From: Planctomycetota bacterium
Lineage (GTDB): Bacteria; Planctomycetota; UBA1135; GCA-002686595
Reading direction: 5' to 3'
Assembly: GCA_022446815.1 (NCBI GenBank)
Contig: JAKVCD010000025.1
Span: 1-64,000, forward strand
DNA: 64,000 nucleotides
Made by a program: the position numbers and the translations under genes. This document shows positions 17,166 through 25,849 of the stretch, one piece after another; positions within the stretch are counted from its first letter, which is position 1; the number at the start of each line of letters is the position of its first letter. Under the pieces are notes generated by a model that was not told where the DNA came from, ran no database searches, and saw only the letters and a list, made by a program, of their open reading frames with translations.

Positions 17166-17510
17166 GTGAACGAAGCCACTGTAACCCTCCTTCAAGGCTC
17201 GGCAGACGAGGTCCGCCGGGTGCAAGCCCTCCTGAAGAGCCACGGAATAGACTCCCACCTAACCGAGCCCCCTGGCGGCTGCGGGAGCGGCTGAAGTACG
17301 AAGCTCTCGCTCGCGGTCGCGAGCGTTGACGCCCAGACCTGTGCAGAAGTTCTGAACGCAGACTGGGGGCAAGAGTTCTCCCCAGAGGTCCTAGAGCGGG
17401 CCGGCGCTGCCGTAGACCTAGACGCCGAGACCGCGAGCTGCCCTGCCTGCGGCGCGGCCCTCAAGCCGTCTAGCGGTCGCTGCCCGGACTGTGGTTTGCG
17501 CCTCTTTTGA
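17166..17510 (+). CDS. Candidate selenoprotein: DUF2007-like domain plus zinc ribbon, Sec at codon 43
   Basis: A GTG-initiated frame of 115 codons with a single internal TGA at 17292-17294. Before the TGA the protein reads as a DUF2007-like domain (VTLLQGSADEVRRVQALLK, then SHGIDSHLTEP). Right at the TGA is GGCGSG-U-STKLSL, giving a C39-x3-U43 pair. After the TGA the same frame finishes the DUF2007 fold (LSLAVASVDAQTCAEVLNAD) and ends in a two-knuckle zinc ribbon (CPACG, 12 residues, CPDCG), 71 codons in all. A 7-bp hairpin with GGTC loop lies 13-31 nt beyond the TGA (see its own entry). The domain would be broken in half if the TGA were a true stop. DUF2007 proteins are short and of unknown role; a redox or metal role for Cys/Sec is inference. 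GGAGG is only one base from the GTG, so the start is not certain. Alternative: a recent nonsense mutation. Confidence 0.72.
17308..17325 (+). promoter_or_regulatory. Putative bacterial SECIS hairpin (DUF2007-like gene)
   Basis: Perfect 7-bp stem, CGCTCGC (17308-17314) with GCGAGCG (17319-17325), closing the tetraloop GGTC. Twenty nucleotides separate the TGA from the loop. Known bacterial SECIS elements place the apical loop about 16-37 nt after UGA and need a G in the first two loop positions. The E. coli fdhF loop also carries GGUC. The fit is seen in sequence; the function is inferred. Confidence 0.65.
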
Positions 17511-17524
17511 GGCGAGGGAGGGGA

Positions 17525-17827
17525 TCAGGCGTCGAACTCGACGGCCCAGCCCCTGCGTGAGTCGTGGATACGCTCGCAGCGCACCAAGCGACCTGTGCGC
17601 TTCATAACCTCCCCACCTGCGTCGATCTCAAGCTCTACATGGAGGTCTCCCTCTGTGAAGAACAGGATCCCGCTGCGTGAGAGGTTGTCTGCCTCACCGT
17701 TGAGAGCTTGAGCGTCGACCTTGAGGTGGACGCTCCCCTTCACCTTCTCACGCGGTGCACGGCGCCTGTTGGCGACGTCGGTGGTCTGGTGCTTCCCTGC
17801 GTACGAATTCGAATCGAAGTGTTTCAT
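17525..17827 (-). CDS. PilZ-domain protein
   Basis: A 100-residue protein that is almost entirely one PilZ domain. It has the RxxxR element (RRRAPREKVKG, residues about 21-31), the (D/N)xSxxG element as NLSRSGILFF, and a closing GRLVRCERI and GWAVEFD. PilZ domains bind cyclic di-GMP through these two motifs; the first position is Asn instead of the usual Asp, which is tolerated in many members. Single-domain PilZ proteins act as adaptors in motility or envelope control. It is convergent with the candidate selenoprotein gene, 14 bases apart. Confidence 0.75.
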   Translation of the reverse strand: MKHFDSNSYAGKHQTTDVANRRRAPREKVKGSVHLKVDAQALNGEADNLSRSGILFFTEGDLHVELEIDAGGEVMKRTGRLVRCERIHDSRRGWAVEFDA

Positions 17828-17938
17828 GGTTCCCCTATGGCTGAGCCCTCTGGGCCTCGCTCGATCCCTGTCTTCGACTGATCCTGTAGCAGAGCTTTAG
17901 CGGAAGTCCTCCCCATCCAGCCCAGGGCTGGGAAGTCC

Positions 17939-18625
17939 TCAGGGCGCCGCCTTGAGCGAGCGCCAGCTCCTCCAGCCCGCGCGCACATAGGAGGCCGTAG
18001 AGAGAGCAGCCACCCCCGCGCAGAGCACAAAGAGCGCATCTAGCCAGCCCTGACTCGCCCCCGCTGTAACCAAAGTGACCAAGAGAAACATGAGCGCGCT
18101 TGAGACTCGTCCGTGCCAGCGGTGCTCACTGTCCACCTCGCCGACACGGCGGCTCAGGACAAGAAAGCCTGCCAGCATCAAGATGTCTCGAGCGAGGATC
18201 AGAGCAAAGAAAGCGAGCGGAACCTTCGCGAAGGTGGGCTCGTAGTCCCCGAGAAAGAAGGCCAAGCAAGCGACTTGGGCGAGCTTGTCTGCGGTCGCAT
18301 CCAAGGTCGCACCTAGGTCGCTGACGAGGTTCCAGCGCCTCGCGAGCCAGCCATCCAAGAGGTCTGAGAGCCCGATGAGCAAGAGAACGCCTAAAGCGAT
18401 CCAGCGAGCGCTGGTGGCGCCTTCCTCTGCGAGGGTGCAGGCGTAGGCTGCCCACAGGAAGACGGGGATCAAGAGGATACGTCCGACCGTGAGCGCCATA
18501 GGGAGCCACGCCAACCCCCAAGGAGCGCGACGAGCTATGGCAGCTCGTATCCGCGAGCCGGGGAGGGCCTGAGTAAGACCTCCCTGTGAGTTGGGTCCGG
18601 TAGCTCTCATCGCTTTGTCCATCAT
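17939..18625 (-). CDS. CDP-alcohol phosphatidyltransferase
   Basis: A 228-residue membrane protein with the complete family signature DGx2ARx8Gx3Dx3D, seen as DGWLARRW..GATLDATAD. The four Asp residues bind the metals and CDP-diacylglycerol. Five to six hydrophobic helices follow the usual pattern. The most common member in bacteria is phosphatidylglycerophosphate synthase (PgsA); the sequence near the start (PMALTVGRILLIPVFLWAA) fits PgsA, but cardiolipin- or inositol-type enzymes cannot be excluded. An N-terminal extension of about 40 polar residues precedes the first helix, so the true start may be internal. Confidence 0.8.
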   Translation of the reverse strand: MMDKAMRATGPNSQGGLTQALPGSRIRAAIARRAPWGLAWLPMALTVGRILLIPVFLWAAYACTLAEEGATSARWIALGVLLLIGLSDLLDGWLARRWNLVSDLGATLDATADKLAQVACLAFFLGDYEPTFAKVPLAFFALILARDILMLAGFLVLSRRVGEVDSEHRWHGRVSSALMFLLVTLVTAGASQGWLDALFVLCAGVAALSTASYVRAGWRSWRSLKAAP

Positions 18626-18673
18626 CTAATTCCACCGCTAGGTAAGGAAGCGTCAGATCTCAGGGTTACGCAC

Positions 18674-18704
18674 CAAACAGGGCGGTATTCGAGGCAAACA
18701 GGGC
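18674..18704. repeat. Two direct repeats CAAACAGGGC, 21-bp period, in a divergent promoter region
   Basis: The 10-bp word CAAACAGGGC occurs at 18674-18683 and again at 18695-18704, exactly 21 bp apart, about two helical turns. They sit in the 207-bp space between the divergent phosphatidyltransferase and phosphoesterase genes. This arrangement suits a regulator binding on one DNA face. No regulator is identified. Confidence 0.4.
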
Positions 18705-18832
18705 AGCCGCAGTCTCTGTATCCAAGTTTACAGGTACTCTAAGGCAAGGAGAGATGCTCTAAGCCGACGAGAGCGGCTGTCCCTTCTACTGTCTTCTAGC
18801 TTCACCTCCACGACTCCTAAACCCCAACACTT

Positions 18833-21800
18833 GTGCCTCCTGCACGCTTCACGCTCCTAGCTGGCCTCCTGCTCCTCGCCTCTGCTGCCCACTTCCGTGG
18901 GAGTGGTATCGAAGCTGGCCCCTACTTACAGGACCCGAGCCCGACCTCTATGTGGGTCTGTTGGGAGACCTCAGCGAACACTGAGAGCGTCGTCGAGTAC
19001 GGGACGACTCCGCTGCTAGGGAGCTCTATCAGCGGTAGCTATGTGAACTCCTCAGCTGGCACGATCATTCATCAGGTGCTGGTGACTGGCCTGCAGCCAA
19101 ACACCACCCACTGGTACCGCGTGAAGACCGGCGCTTGGTACAGCGAGGTCAGTCACTTCAAGACGCCGCCCCCCCAGTCCTCCGAGGCCCCTTGGCGCTT
19201 CGCCGCACTCTCCGACACCCAGATAGATGGGGGCAACTCTCAGAAGCACCGTGAGGTCATCGAGGATGGAATCATGGCCTACACCGCGCAGCAGTACGGC
19301 CCTGACATGGCGAGCGAGCTGGCCTTCCTTATGAACGTGGGTGACCTCGTGAGCACAGGCTCCAACCACTCTCATTGGCAGGACCATTACTTCGCCCAAG
19401 CCCAGTCTCTCTACGAGCTCGTCCCCTCGTACTCGGTCCTCGGCAACCACGAGATCGACGCAGACCTCTATTACGAGTACCTGCGCCTCCCACAGAACGC
19501 GCTCTCCGGAAGTGAAGAGAGATACTGGTGGGCAGATCGTCAAAACGTGCGCCTGATCGGGCTGGACTCCAACGGTTACACGAGCAGCTCCGAGCAGCTC
19601 AACTGGATCGACGGTGTCCTCGCAGAAGCCGCCACAGAAGACCGAATCGACTTCGTCTTCTGCTTCTTCCATCACCCGCACAAGTCAGAGCTCTGGACGC
19701 CTGGAGAGTCCGGCTTCAGCACGAGCGTGGTGTCACGTCTAGAGCAGTTCTCCACGGACACCGGCAAGCCCTCGGTCCACTTCTTCGGCCACACCCACGG
19801 CTACTCTCGCGGCCAAAGCAGAGACCACGAGCACCTCATGGTGAACGTCGCCACAGGCATGGGGAACCCCGACTATTGGTACGAGTACACGCAGGCCGAC
19901 TACCCGGAGTTCCAGTACTCAGAGCCTGACTGGGGCTTCTGCATCATCGACGTCGAGGCTGGGAGCGACCCACAGTTCCGCTTGCGCAGGCTGAGCCGTG
20001 GCAACGAGTACGTCTCTAAGAACAACACCCTGAGCGATGAGATCACGATTCGGCGCTTCAACAACAAGCCGGCGAAGCCGATTGCGGTCTCTCCCGACCT
20101 CTCGAGCGGCGACCAAGCCTCTGGGAGCGTGCAGCTCTTGGGCTCAGCCTTCAGCGACCCCGACGGCGATGGCCTCCTCGAGGCGCAGTATCAAATCACA
20201 GAAACCCAAGGTGACTGGTCCTCCCCCATCGTCGATGAGTGGCGTCGTGTCGAGAACTGGTACAGACCACTGAATGGCGACGGCTGGTACAGCGTGAACA
20301 ACGTCACCGATAGTCAGATCGAGGACGTCGTCATCACCCAGGCCTTGCCTGGCTGCCGCGAGGTCTGGTGGCGCGTCCGCTATAGGGACTCCTCGCTCGT
20401 CTGGAGCGACTGGTCAGACCCCGGTCTATTCCGCGTGGGCTCGTCATCAAGCGGCAACAGCGCGCCCGAGCCCGAAGACGGCGAGGTAGGCGTCGCCCTC
20501 AGCCCGACCTTGCGCTGGTTCCCATGCGAGACCCCAGACGCCTTCGACATCTACTTTGGGACAGACCCCACACCTGATGCCTCGGAGTACCAAGGCCAGC
20601 AGAGCACGACGATCTTCTCCCCTGGCGTGCTTCAGCCTGAGACGACCTACTACTGGCGCGTCGACATGGTGAACCAGGGCGCGTCTATGGCTGGTGAGGT
20701 GTGGGAGTTCGAGACCTCAAAGACCTTCCCAACGCAGCACACCTCTGAGTGGCGCTTCGACGACGCCTTCCCGCAGACTGGCGTACCACTAGTAGCTGCC
20801 ATGGGCGACACGGTGCTCACGCCTCGGAACATGACTTATGGCACCGATTGGGCTATCGAGCCCACGGGCGGAGCACTCCCTCACATCAACGGCGCCCAGG
20901 CCAACTGCCTGCGCTTGGATGAGGTCTACGGGAGTAATACCGGCCTCGAGATGTTCTACAACGCGCCGGGGAACGGCGGCGGCGGCTGCTGTGACGTCCA
21001 TCAGTTCACAATGATCTGGGACCTCTATATCCCCTCCGGATACACCGGCCTGCAAGCCCTATGGCAAGGCAACGCCACGAACTCCAATGACGCCGAGTTC
21101 TTCTTGGACTCCGGGAGTGGCGGCTTCTATTCCGCAGGCTCCGGATACGTTGGCGGGGGTGACTGGAGCTCGGGAGAGTGGGTGCGGATCGCAAACCGAG
21201 TGAACTGGGACGATGACACCTCCGCTGTCTTCGTAAACGGCGTGAAGGTCCTCTCCGAAGACGAGCTCGCCGCTCCTGACTGGCTCTACGCCGCTGGCAC
21301 GGGGAACGCGTGCTGGATCCTCACCGACGATGACGGCGGCAGCGATGTTGGTGAGGTCTGGTGCGCCAATTTTGCCATCGTCGACGCGGTCATGCCCGAC
21401 CAGGCCATCGCCGCCTTAGGCGGACCGGACGCGCGTGGCATCTTCATCCCTGGCGGCGGCACCCCCTACTGCATCGGCGCTCCCAACACGGCAGGCGACG
21501 GCGCGACCCTCGACTGGACAGGGACGACCTCCGTCTCTGCCAATGACCTCTCGCTCGCGGTGTATGGCGGGGTCCCGAACCAGTTCGGGATCTTCTACTA
21601 CGGCGCCGGCTCGACCGAGGTCCCCTTCGGCCACGGCTATCGCTGTGTCTCGGCAGGAGGGGTCGGCCTCTTCCGTGTCCCGCCTGCACAGCAGTTCGAC
21701 GCCTTCGGAGACGCTCAGATCTCTGCCTTCCTGAACCAAGCACCATCGAGCACAGGAGCAGGCGCCATCGCGCCCGGCTCGACCTGGTACTTCCAGTTCT

Positions 21801-21874
21801 GGTACCGGGACCCGGCCATGGGCGCCCCAGGCTTCAACCTCTCATCCGCGCTCGCGGTGAGCTTCGAGCCCTGA
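18833..21874 (+). CDS. Secreted purple-acid-phosphatase-like metallophosphoesterase with planctomycete C-terminal domain
   Basis: A GTG-started 1013-residue exported protein with signal peptide (FTLLAGLLLLASAAH). An N-terminal fibronectin-like domain (GPYLQDPSPTSMWVCWET) is as in purple acid phosphatases. It is followed by a calcineurin-like phosphoesterase whose metal ligands are visible in order: SDTQIDGG, GDLVSTGSNHSHW, GNHEID, FHHPH, GHTHGYS. Further fibronectin-like units and a lectin/LamG-like region (about 620-880) come next. The last 130 residues (YCIGAPNTAGDG, VPFGHGYRCV, FQFWYRDP) form a beta domain I know from many secreted proteins of deep-branching planctomycetes. It probably hydrolyses phosphate esters outside the cell. 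Confidence 0.82.
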   Translation: MPPARFTLLAGLLLLASAAHFRGSGIEAGPYLQDPSPTSMWVCWETSANTESVVEYGTTPLLGSSISGSYVNSSAGTIIHQVLVTGLQPNTTHWYRVKTGAWYSEVSHFKTPPPQSSEAPWRFAALSDTQIDGGNSQKHREVIEDGIMAYTAQQYGPDMASELAFLMNVGDLVSTGSNHSHWQDHYFAQAQSLYELVPSYSVLGNHEIDADLYYEYLRLPQNALSGSEERYWWADRQNVRLIGLDSNGYTSSSEQLNWIDGVLAEAATEDRIDFVFCFFHHPHKSELWTPGESGFSTSVVSRLEQFSTDTGKPSVHFFGHTHGYSRGQSRDHEHLMVNVATGMGNPDYWYEYTQADYPEFQYSEPDWGFCIIDVEAGSDPQFRLRRLSRGNEYVSKNNTLSDEITIRRFNNKPAKPIAVSPDLSSGDQASGSVQLLGSAFSDPDGDGLLEAQYQITETQGDWSSPIVDEWRRVENWYRPLNGDGWYSVNNVTDSQIEDVVITQALPGCREVWWRVRYRDSSLVWSDWSDPGLFRVGSSSSGNSAPEPEDGEVGVALSPTLRWFPCETPDAFDIYFGTDPTPDASEYQGQQSTTIFSPGVLQPETTYYWRVDMVNQGASMAGEVWEFETSKTFPTQHTSEWRFDDAFPQTGVPLVAAMGDTVLTPRNMTYGTDWAIEPTGGALPHINGAQANCLRLDEVYGSNTGLEMFYNAPGNGGGGCCDVHQFTMIWDLYIPSGYTGLQALWQGNATNSNDAEFFLDSGSGGFYSAGSGYVGGGDWSSGEWVRIANRVNWDDDTSAVFVNGVKVLSEDELAAPDWLYAAGTGNACWILTDDDGGSDVGEVWCANFAIVDAVMPDQAIAALGGPDARGIFIPGGGTPYCIGAPNTAGDGATLDWTGTTSVSANDLSLAVYGGVPNQFGIFYYGAGSTEVPFGHGYRCVSAGGVGLFRVPPAQQFDAFGDAQISAFLNQAPSSTGAGAIAPGSTWYFQFWYRDPAMGAPGFNLSSALAVSFEP

Positions 21875-21880
21875 GCCGAG

Positions 21881-23215
21881 CTAGCGCGCCAAGAGGCCGC
21901 GGATCGCATCGGCGAGGACGTCAACAGCGACCTCGCTGGACTCGCCAGTAGCGAGGTGCTTGAGCTGATAGACCCCGCTCTCCCACTCTGAGTCCCCCAC
22001 GATGACAGCGACCTCGTGCCCACGTCGGTCCGCGAACTTGAGCTGCGCGCCGAGCTTGCGCGGCTCAGGGTAGACCTCGACAGCGAGACCGGCCTTGCGG
22101 AGCGTGGCCGCGAGCCCGAAATACTCCGCCAGCCGGCCCTTCGCAAAGTACGGGATAAAGACCTGCGCGGGGGTCGCCCGTCGCTCTACCCGCCCGAGCT
22201 CTTCGAGGGCGGTCAAGATCCTGTCGACGCCGAGGGATGCTCCGATCCCCGGCAGGTGGCTCTTCGTGTAGAGGCCAGCCAACTCGTCATAGCGTCCGCC
22301 AGAGCAGACGCTCCCGATGTCGGGCAGATCTGTGAGGCGAGTCTCAAAGACGGTGCCGGTGTAATAGTCGAGGCCGCGCGCCGTCTTGGGATCGATGACG
22401 ACCCTCGACTCGCTGATCCCCGCCGCGTCGAGGGCGCGGGAGACCTCACGCAGCTCTTCGAGTCCGCGCTCTCCGAGCTCGCTGCCAGACACCAAGGGGG
22501 CGAGGGAGCTCATGACCTCTTCTCGCGTGCCCGAGAGGGCGGCGAGCGCGAGGACGCCCTCCACCTCGCTATCGCTAGCCTGCGCCTCACGTCGCAGCTC
22601 CACAGCGACCTTCTCCGCACCGATCTTGTCGAGCTTGTCCAAGGCCCGCAGAGTGGGTGCGGCGCGCTCGCTAAGGCCGAGACCCTCTAAGTATCCGGAG
22701 AGGAGCCGGCGGTTGTTCATGCTCACGGTGAACTCTCCACCAGCGACCGCATCCAAGAGGTCGTGGATGACCATCGCGGACTCACAGTCAGCTGCGATGC
22801 TCTCGGTCCCCACCGTGTCGAAGTCACACTGGTAGAACTCACGGTAGCGGCCGCGCTGGGTGTTCTCTCCACGCCAGACAGGGCCTACGTGGTAGCGCTT
22901 GAAGGGGGTCCCGAGCGTGTTCTCGTGCTGGGCGACGAAGCGCGCGAGAGGCACCGTGAGGTCAAAGCGCATGGCGACGCGGCGACCACCGTTGTCTTCG
23001 AAGGCGTACATCTGCTTGTCGCTCTCTTCACCGCCCTTGCCGGTGAGGATCTCTTCGTACTCCAAGGCTGGAGTGTCGATGCCAGCGAAGCCGTAGGAGC
23101 GGAACACATCCCTGGCCGTCCCGAGGAGCCACTCCCGCGCGTACATAGACTCGGGGAGGGTGTCTCGGAAGCCCTTCAGGGTGCGGGGCTGGATGAGGTC
23201 GCGCTTGCTCGCCAT
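21881..23215 (-). CDS. hisS: Histidine--tRNA ligase
   Basis: A class II aminoacyl-tRNA synthetase of about 444 residues. Visible markers are the N-terminal PRTLKGFRDTLP, motif 2 region (VAMRFDLTVPLARF and GPVWRGENTQRGRYREFYQCDFD), the histidine-specific motif GLDYYTGTVFE, motif 3 (LPGIGASLGVDRI) and a C-terminal anticodon-binding domain. It charges tRNA-His. The start is taken at the second ATG (23215, MASKRD); an ATG three codons upstream is equally possible. The stop is six bases from the convergent phosphoesterase stop. It reads away from the sulfatase-like gene, from which it is separated by about 90 bp containing both promoters. Confidence 0.95.
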   Translation of the reverse strand: MASKRDLIQPRTLKGFRDTLPESMYAREWLLGTARDVFRSYGFAGIDTPALEYEEILTGKGGEESDKQMYAFEDNGGRRVAMRFDLTVPLARFVAQHENTLGTPFKRYHVGPVWRGENTQRGRYREFYQCDFDTVGTESIAADCESAMVIHDLLDAVAGGEFTVSMNNRRLLSGYLEGLGLSERAAPTLRALDKLDKIGAEKVAVELRREAQASDSEVEGVLALAALSGTREEVMSSLAPLVSGSELGERGLEELREVSRALDAAGISESRVVIDPKTARGLDYYTGTVFETRLTDLPDIGSVCSGGRYDELAGLYTKSHLPGIGASLGVDRILTALEELGRVERRATPAQVFIPYFAKGRLAEYFGLAATLRKAGLAVEVYPEPRKLGAQLKFADRRGHEVAVIVGDSEWESGVYQLKHLATGESSEVAVDVLADAIRGLLAR

Positions 23216-23308
23216 GACGCGCATACCCTACGTCCCCTCTCCCTAACGTGGAACTCCGCTCCCCTATCAAGTCGAGATTCGAGCAGGCGCTGCGTATGCT
23301 CAGCCGGT

Positions 23309-25447
23309 ATGCGACGTATGGCCCTTAGAAATTCCCTCGCCCTCACACTCGCCCTCACACTCTGCGGCTGCGGGGGGGAGGACCCCGCTGCAGGCGGAAG
23401 CGGCTCAGAAGAGCCCTTGAGCCTCCTCGTGATCGGGCTAGATACGGTCCGCGCAGATCGCTTGGGGTGCTATGGGCACGAGAACGCGGAGACCCCCACC
23501 ATCGACGCGGTCGCAGCCGAGGGCGTCTTGTTCCGAAACGTCTTGGCCCACGCGCCTCTCACGCTCCCAACCCACGCCAGCCTGTTTACAGGGGCCTTCC
23601 CTCCCGAGCATGGCATCAGGGACAACGGTCGCACCGCGCTGCCGGGGAGCCTCACGACCATGGCGGAGATCTACCGCGAAGCGGGCTTCCGCACTGGGGC
23701 CTTCATCGCCTCCGTAGCCCTCGACTCAACCTTCGGGCTCGATCGTGGCTTCGAGGTCTACATGGATGACATGGGGCCCGAGAACGAGCGTGGGCATGCG
23801 CCCGTGCAGCGACGCGGCGGCGAGGTGACCGATGACGCCCTCGCGTGGCTGAACAGGCTCGATGCCGAGGAGCCCTTCTTCGCCTTCATCCACTACTACG
23901 ATCCGCACGCGCGCTATGAGGCGCCCACGGACTTCGCCACGACCGGGGACCCGTATGACGACGAGATCGCCTACGTCGACTCACAGGTCAAGCGACTGAT
24001 CAGCTGCCTCGAGTCCTCGCGGCGAGACGACAACACGATCGTCATCGTCATCGCCGATCACGGCGAGAGCCTCGGTGAGCACGGGGAGCCGACGCACGGC
24101 GCGCTCATCTATCAGGGCACTCAGCACGTCCCCTGGGTCATGAGCATGCCTGACGGACGCTGGGCCGGGACCGAGATCACCGAGCGTGTGGGCCAGGTCG
24201 ACTTCCTCCCCACCCTGCTCGACCTCTACGATCTAGAGGTCCCGGACACCTCGAGTGGCGTCAGCCTCTTGCCCTTGCTCGAAGGTGAGAGCCTCGGAGA
24301 GCGCGCGATGTACGCAGAGAGCGAGTACTGCGCGCTCAACTACGGCTGGGCGCCCCTCGCCACGATCGTGCGCGGGAAGTGGAAGCTCATCGAAGCCCCG
24401 ACGCCTGAGCTGTACGACCTCGAGGCTGACCCAGGTGAGCTCAACAACCTCGCGTCGGAGCGGCCTGAGGCCGTCGAGAGCATGATGGCCGAGCTCAACC
24501 AGCTGAGAGCTTCCATGCGCAGCTATGGGTCCCAGGCCATCGACAGCGACCCTGAGCTGCTCTCTGCCCTAGAGGCCCTCGGTTACGCGGGTGGTCAACC
24601 CGGGATCGTTGAGCATGACGGTCGCAATCCCATCGAATCCATCGGGCTCCTCGCGAGATATCACGATGCGGTAGAGCTCGGCCACGAGGGAGATTATGAG
24701 CGCATGGTCCCGCTGCTCGAGGAGATCGTGGCAGAGTGCCCCGGACCGATCGGCTTCCGCACCACCCTCGCTCAGGGCTACATCGACTTAGACCGCGCTG
24801 AAGAGGCCGTCGCGCTCCTGGACGCGGTGCTAAAGGAGAGCCCAACCTACGAGCCTGCCCACCTCTACGCTGGCGGCGCGCACCTGCGCCTCCAGAACCT
24901 CGACCGCGCCCTCGCTCACTTCCAGACTTGCATCAGGATGGTCCCTGGGAACTGGCGCGCGCAGGTCCCCGTGGCTCGGATCCTGACCATCCAAGAGCGT
25001 CATGAGGAGGCCCTCGCAGCCTGGCAGCGGGTCGTAGAGCTGCGACCTGATGACCCCGCTCAGCGGCTCGAGCTGGCTGAGGCCTGGCGACGCATGGGCT
25101 ACTGGGGCGAGATGGTCGCGGAGCTTGACGCGTCACTCCGACTGAACCCTGATGACCATGTCACATGTGCCTACCTCGCTTGGACGCTGGCGACGGCGCC
25201 TACAGAGGGAGTCCGCGACGGCGCGAAGGCCGTGCGGCTCGCGCAGCGCGCCCTCAAGGTCGGAGAGTCCGCGGACCGCTTAGACACCTTTGGCGCAGCG
25301 CTCGCGGAGGCTGGTCGGCATCAGGAGGCTGTCGCCGCTATCGAGCGAGCCCTCGCGCTCCTTCCTTCGGACGCAGCGGAGCTCCGCTCTGAATACGAGA
25401 CCCGCCTGGCCCTCTATCGCTCAGGCCGACCCTTCCATCACCGCTGA
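23309..25447 (+). CDS. Sulfatase-like lipoprotein with C-terminal TPR repeats
   Basis: About 712 residues. A lipobox (LTLCGCGG) points to an exported lipoprotein. Residues about 35-400 are an alkaline-phosphatase/sulfatase fold with metal ligands in VIGLDTVRADRLGCYG and IADHGESLGEHGEPTHG. At the nucleophile site, where true sulfatases have C/S-x-P-S-R for formylglycine, this protein has TLPTHASLFTG. The nucleophile would thus be Thr, as in alkaline phosphatase and nucleotide pyrophosphatases. After about residue 440 come TPR-like helical repeats (RAEEAVALLDAVLKESPTYEPAHLYAG). The frame is open upstream to 22763 inside hisS, but that part is antisense shadow. Substrate unknown; a phospho- rather than sulfo-ester is likely. 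Confidence 0.8.
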   Translation: MRRMALRNSLALTLALTLCGCGGEDPAAGGSGSEEPLSLLVIGLDTVRADRLGCYGHENAETPTIDAVAAEGVLFRNVLAHAPLTLPTHASLFTGAFPPEHGIRDNGRTALPGSLTTMAEIYREAGFRTGAFIASVALDSTFGLDRGFEVYMDDMGPENERGHAPVQRRGGEVTDDALAWLNRLDAEEPFFAFIHYYDPHARYEAPTDFATTGDPYDDEIAYVDSQVKRLISCLESSRRDDNTIVIVIADHGESLGEHGEPTHGALIYQGTQHVPWVMSMPDGRWAGTEITERVGQVDFLPTLLDLYDLEVPDTSSGVSLLPLLEGESLGERAMYAESEYCALNYGWAPLATIVRGKWKLIEAPTPELYDLEADPGELNNLASERPEAVESMMAELNQLRASMRSYGSQAIDSDPELLSALEALGYAGGQPGIVEHDGRNPIESIGLLARYHDAVELGHEGDYERMVPLLEEIVAECPGPIGFRTTLAQGYIDLDRAEEAVALLDAVLKESPTYEPAHLYAGGAHLRLQNLDRALAHFQTCIRMVPGNWRAQVPVARILTIQERHEEALAAWQRVVELRPDDPAQRLELAEAWRRMGYWGEMVAELDASLRLNPDDHVTCAYLAWTLATAPTEGVRDGAKAVRLAQRALKVGESADRLDTFGAALAEAGRHQEAVAAIERALALLPSDAAELRSEYETRLALYRSGRPFHHR

Positions 25448-25848
25448 GCCTTGAGGCGCGGCGGGACCGCGAAGAGCCCCAGCAGGACCAAGACGCCGAA
25501 GGCGATGTAGATCCGCTGCAAGGTGTCGAGGTCAACCTCGACGAAGAGCCAATCATGCAGGAGGCGTCCCACAAAGCTCGCCTCCTCTATCCCCCTCCCC
25601 GCCATCCTCCTGAGATCAATCTCCCATCGCGTGAGGAAGCAGAGGTCTTGCTGCAAAGCGACGACGAGGACGACGACGAAGTGAATGAGGCGGAAGGAGC
25701 GCCCCCGCACCCACTCCCAGCCGCGCCAGCCGCCGAGTGGGATCGCGAGGGCTCCGAGCAAGACGAAGGCTACGATCCCGAAGTGAACCGTCACGACGAG
25801 GTCGGCGAGCAGGAGACAGCGATCGGGGTCACTCGTGAGCCAACCCAA
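25438..25848 (-). CDS. DUF2784 membrane protein
   Basis: A 136-residue protein with four hydrophobic helices. The pattern LADLVVTVHFGIVAFVLLGAL, FRLIHFVVVLVVALQQDLCFLTRWEIDLR and LLHDWLF matches DUF2784, a family of small membrane proteins with conserved His, Cys and Glu residues and unknown role. Its 3' end overlaps the 3' end of the sulfatase-like gene by ten bases. It is followed in the same direction from the hypothetical protein gene two bases upstream, so it is the last gene of a hutI-led operon. Confidence 0.75.
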   Translation of the reverse strand: MGWLTSDPDRCLLLADLVVTVHFGIVAFVLLGALAIPLGGWRGWEWVRGRSFRLIHFVVVLVVALQQDLCFLTRWEIDLRRMAGRGIEEASFVGRLLHDWLFVEVDLDTLQRIYIAFGVLVLLGLFAVPPRLKAQR

Positions 25849-25849
25849 G

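Noticed and set aside
17192-17464. Open frame of 90 codons on the minus strand opposite the candidate selenoprotein
   Set aside because: The sequence has no family features and lies fully antisense to a frame with a DUF2007-like domain and zinc ribbon.
22763-23308. Upstream extension of the sulfatase-like gene
   Set aside because: The stretch is antisense to hisS with no family similarity; the lipoprotein signal begins at 23309.
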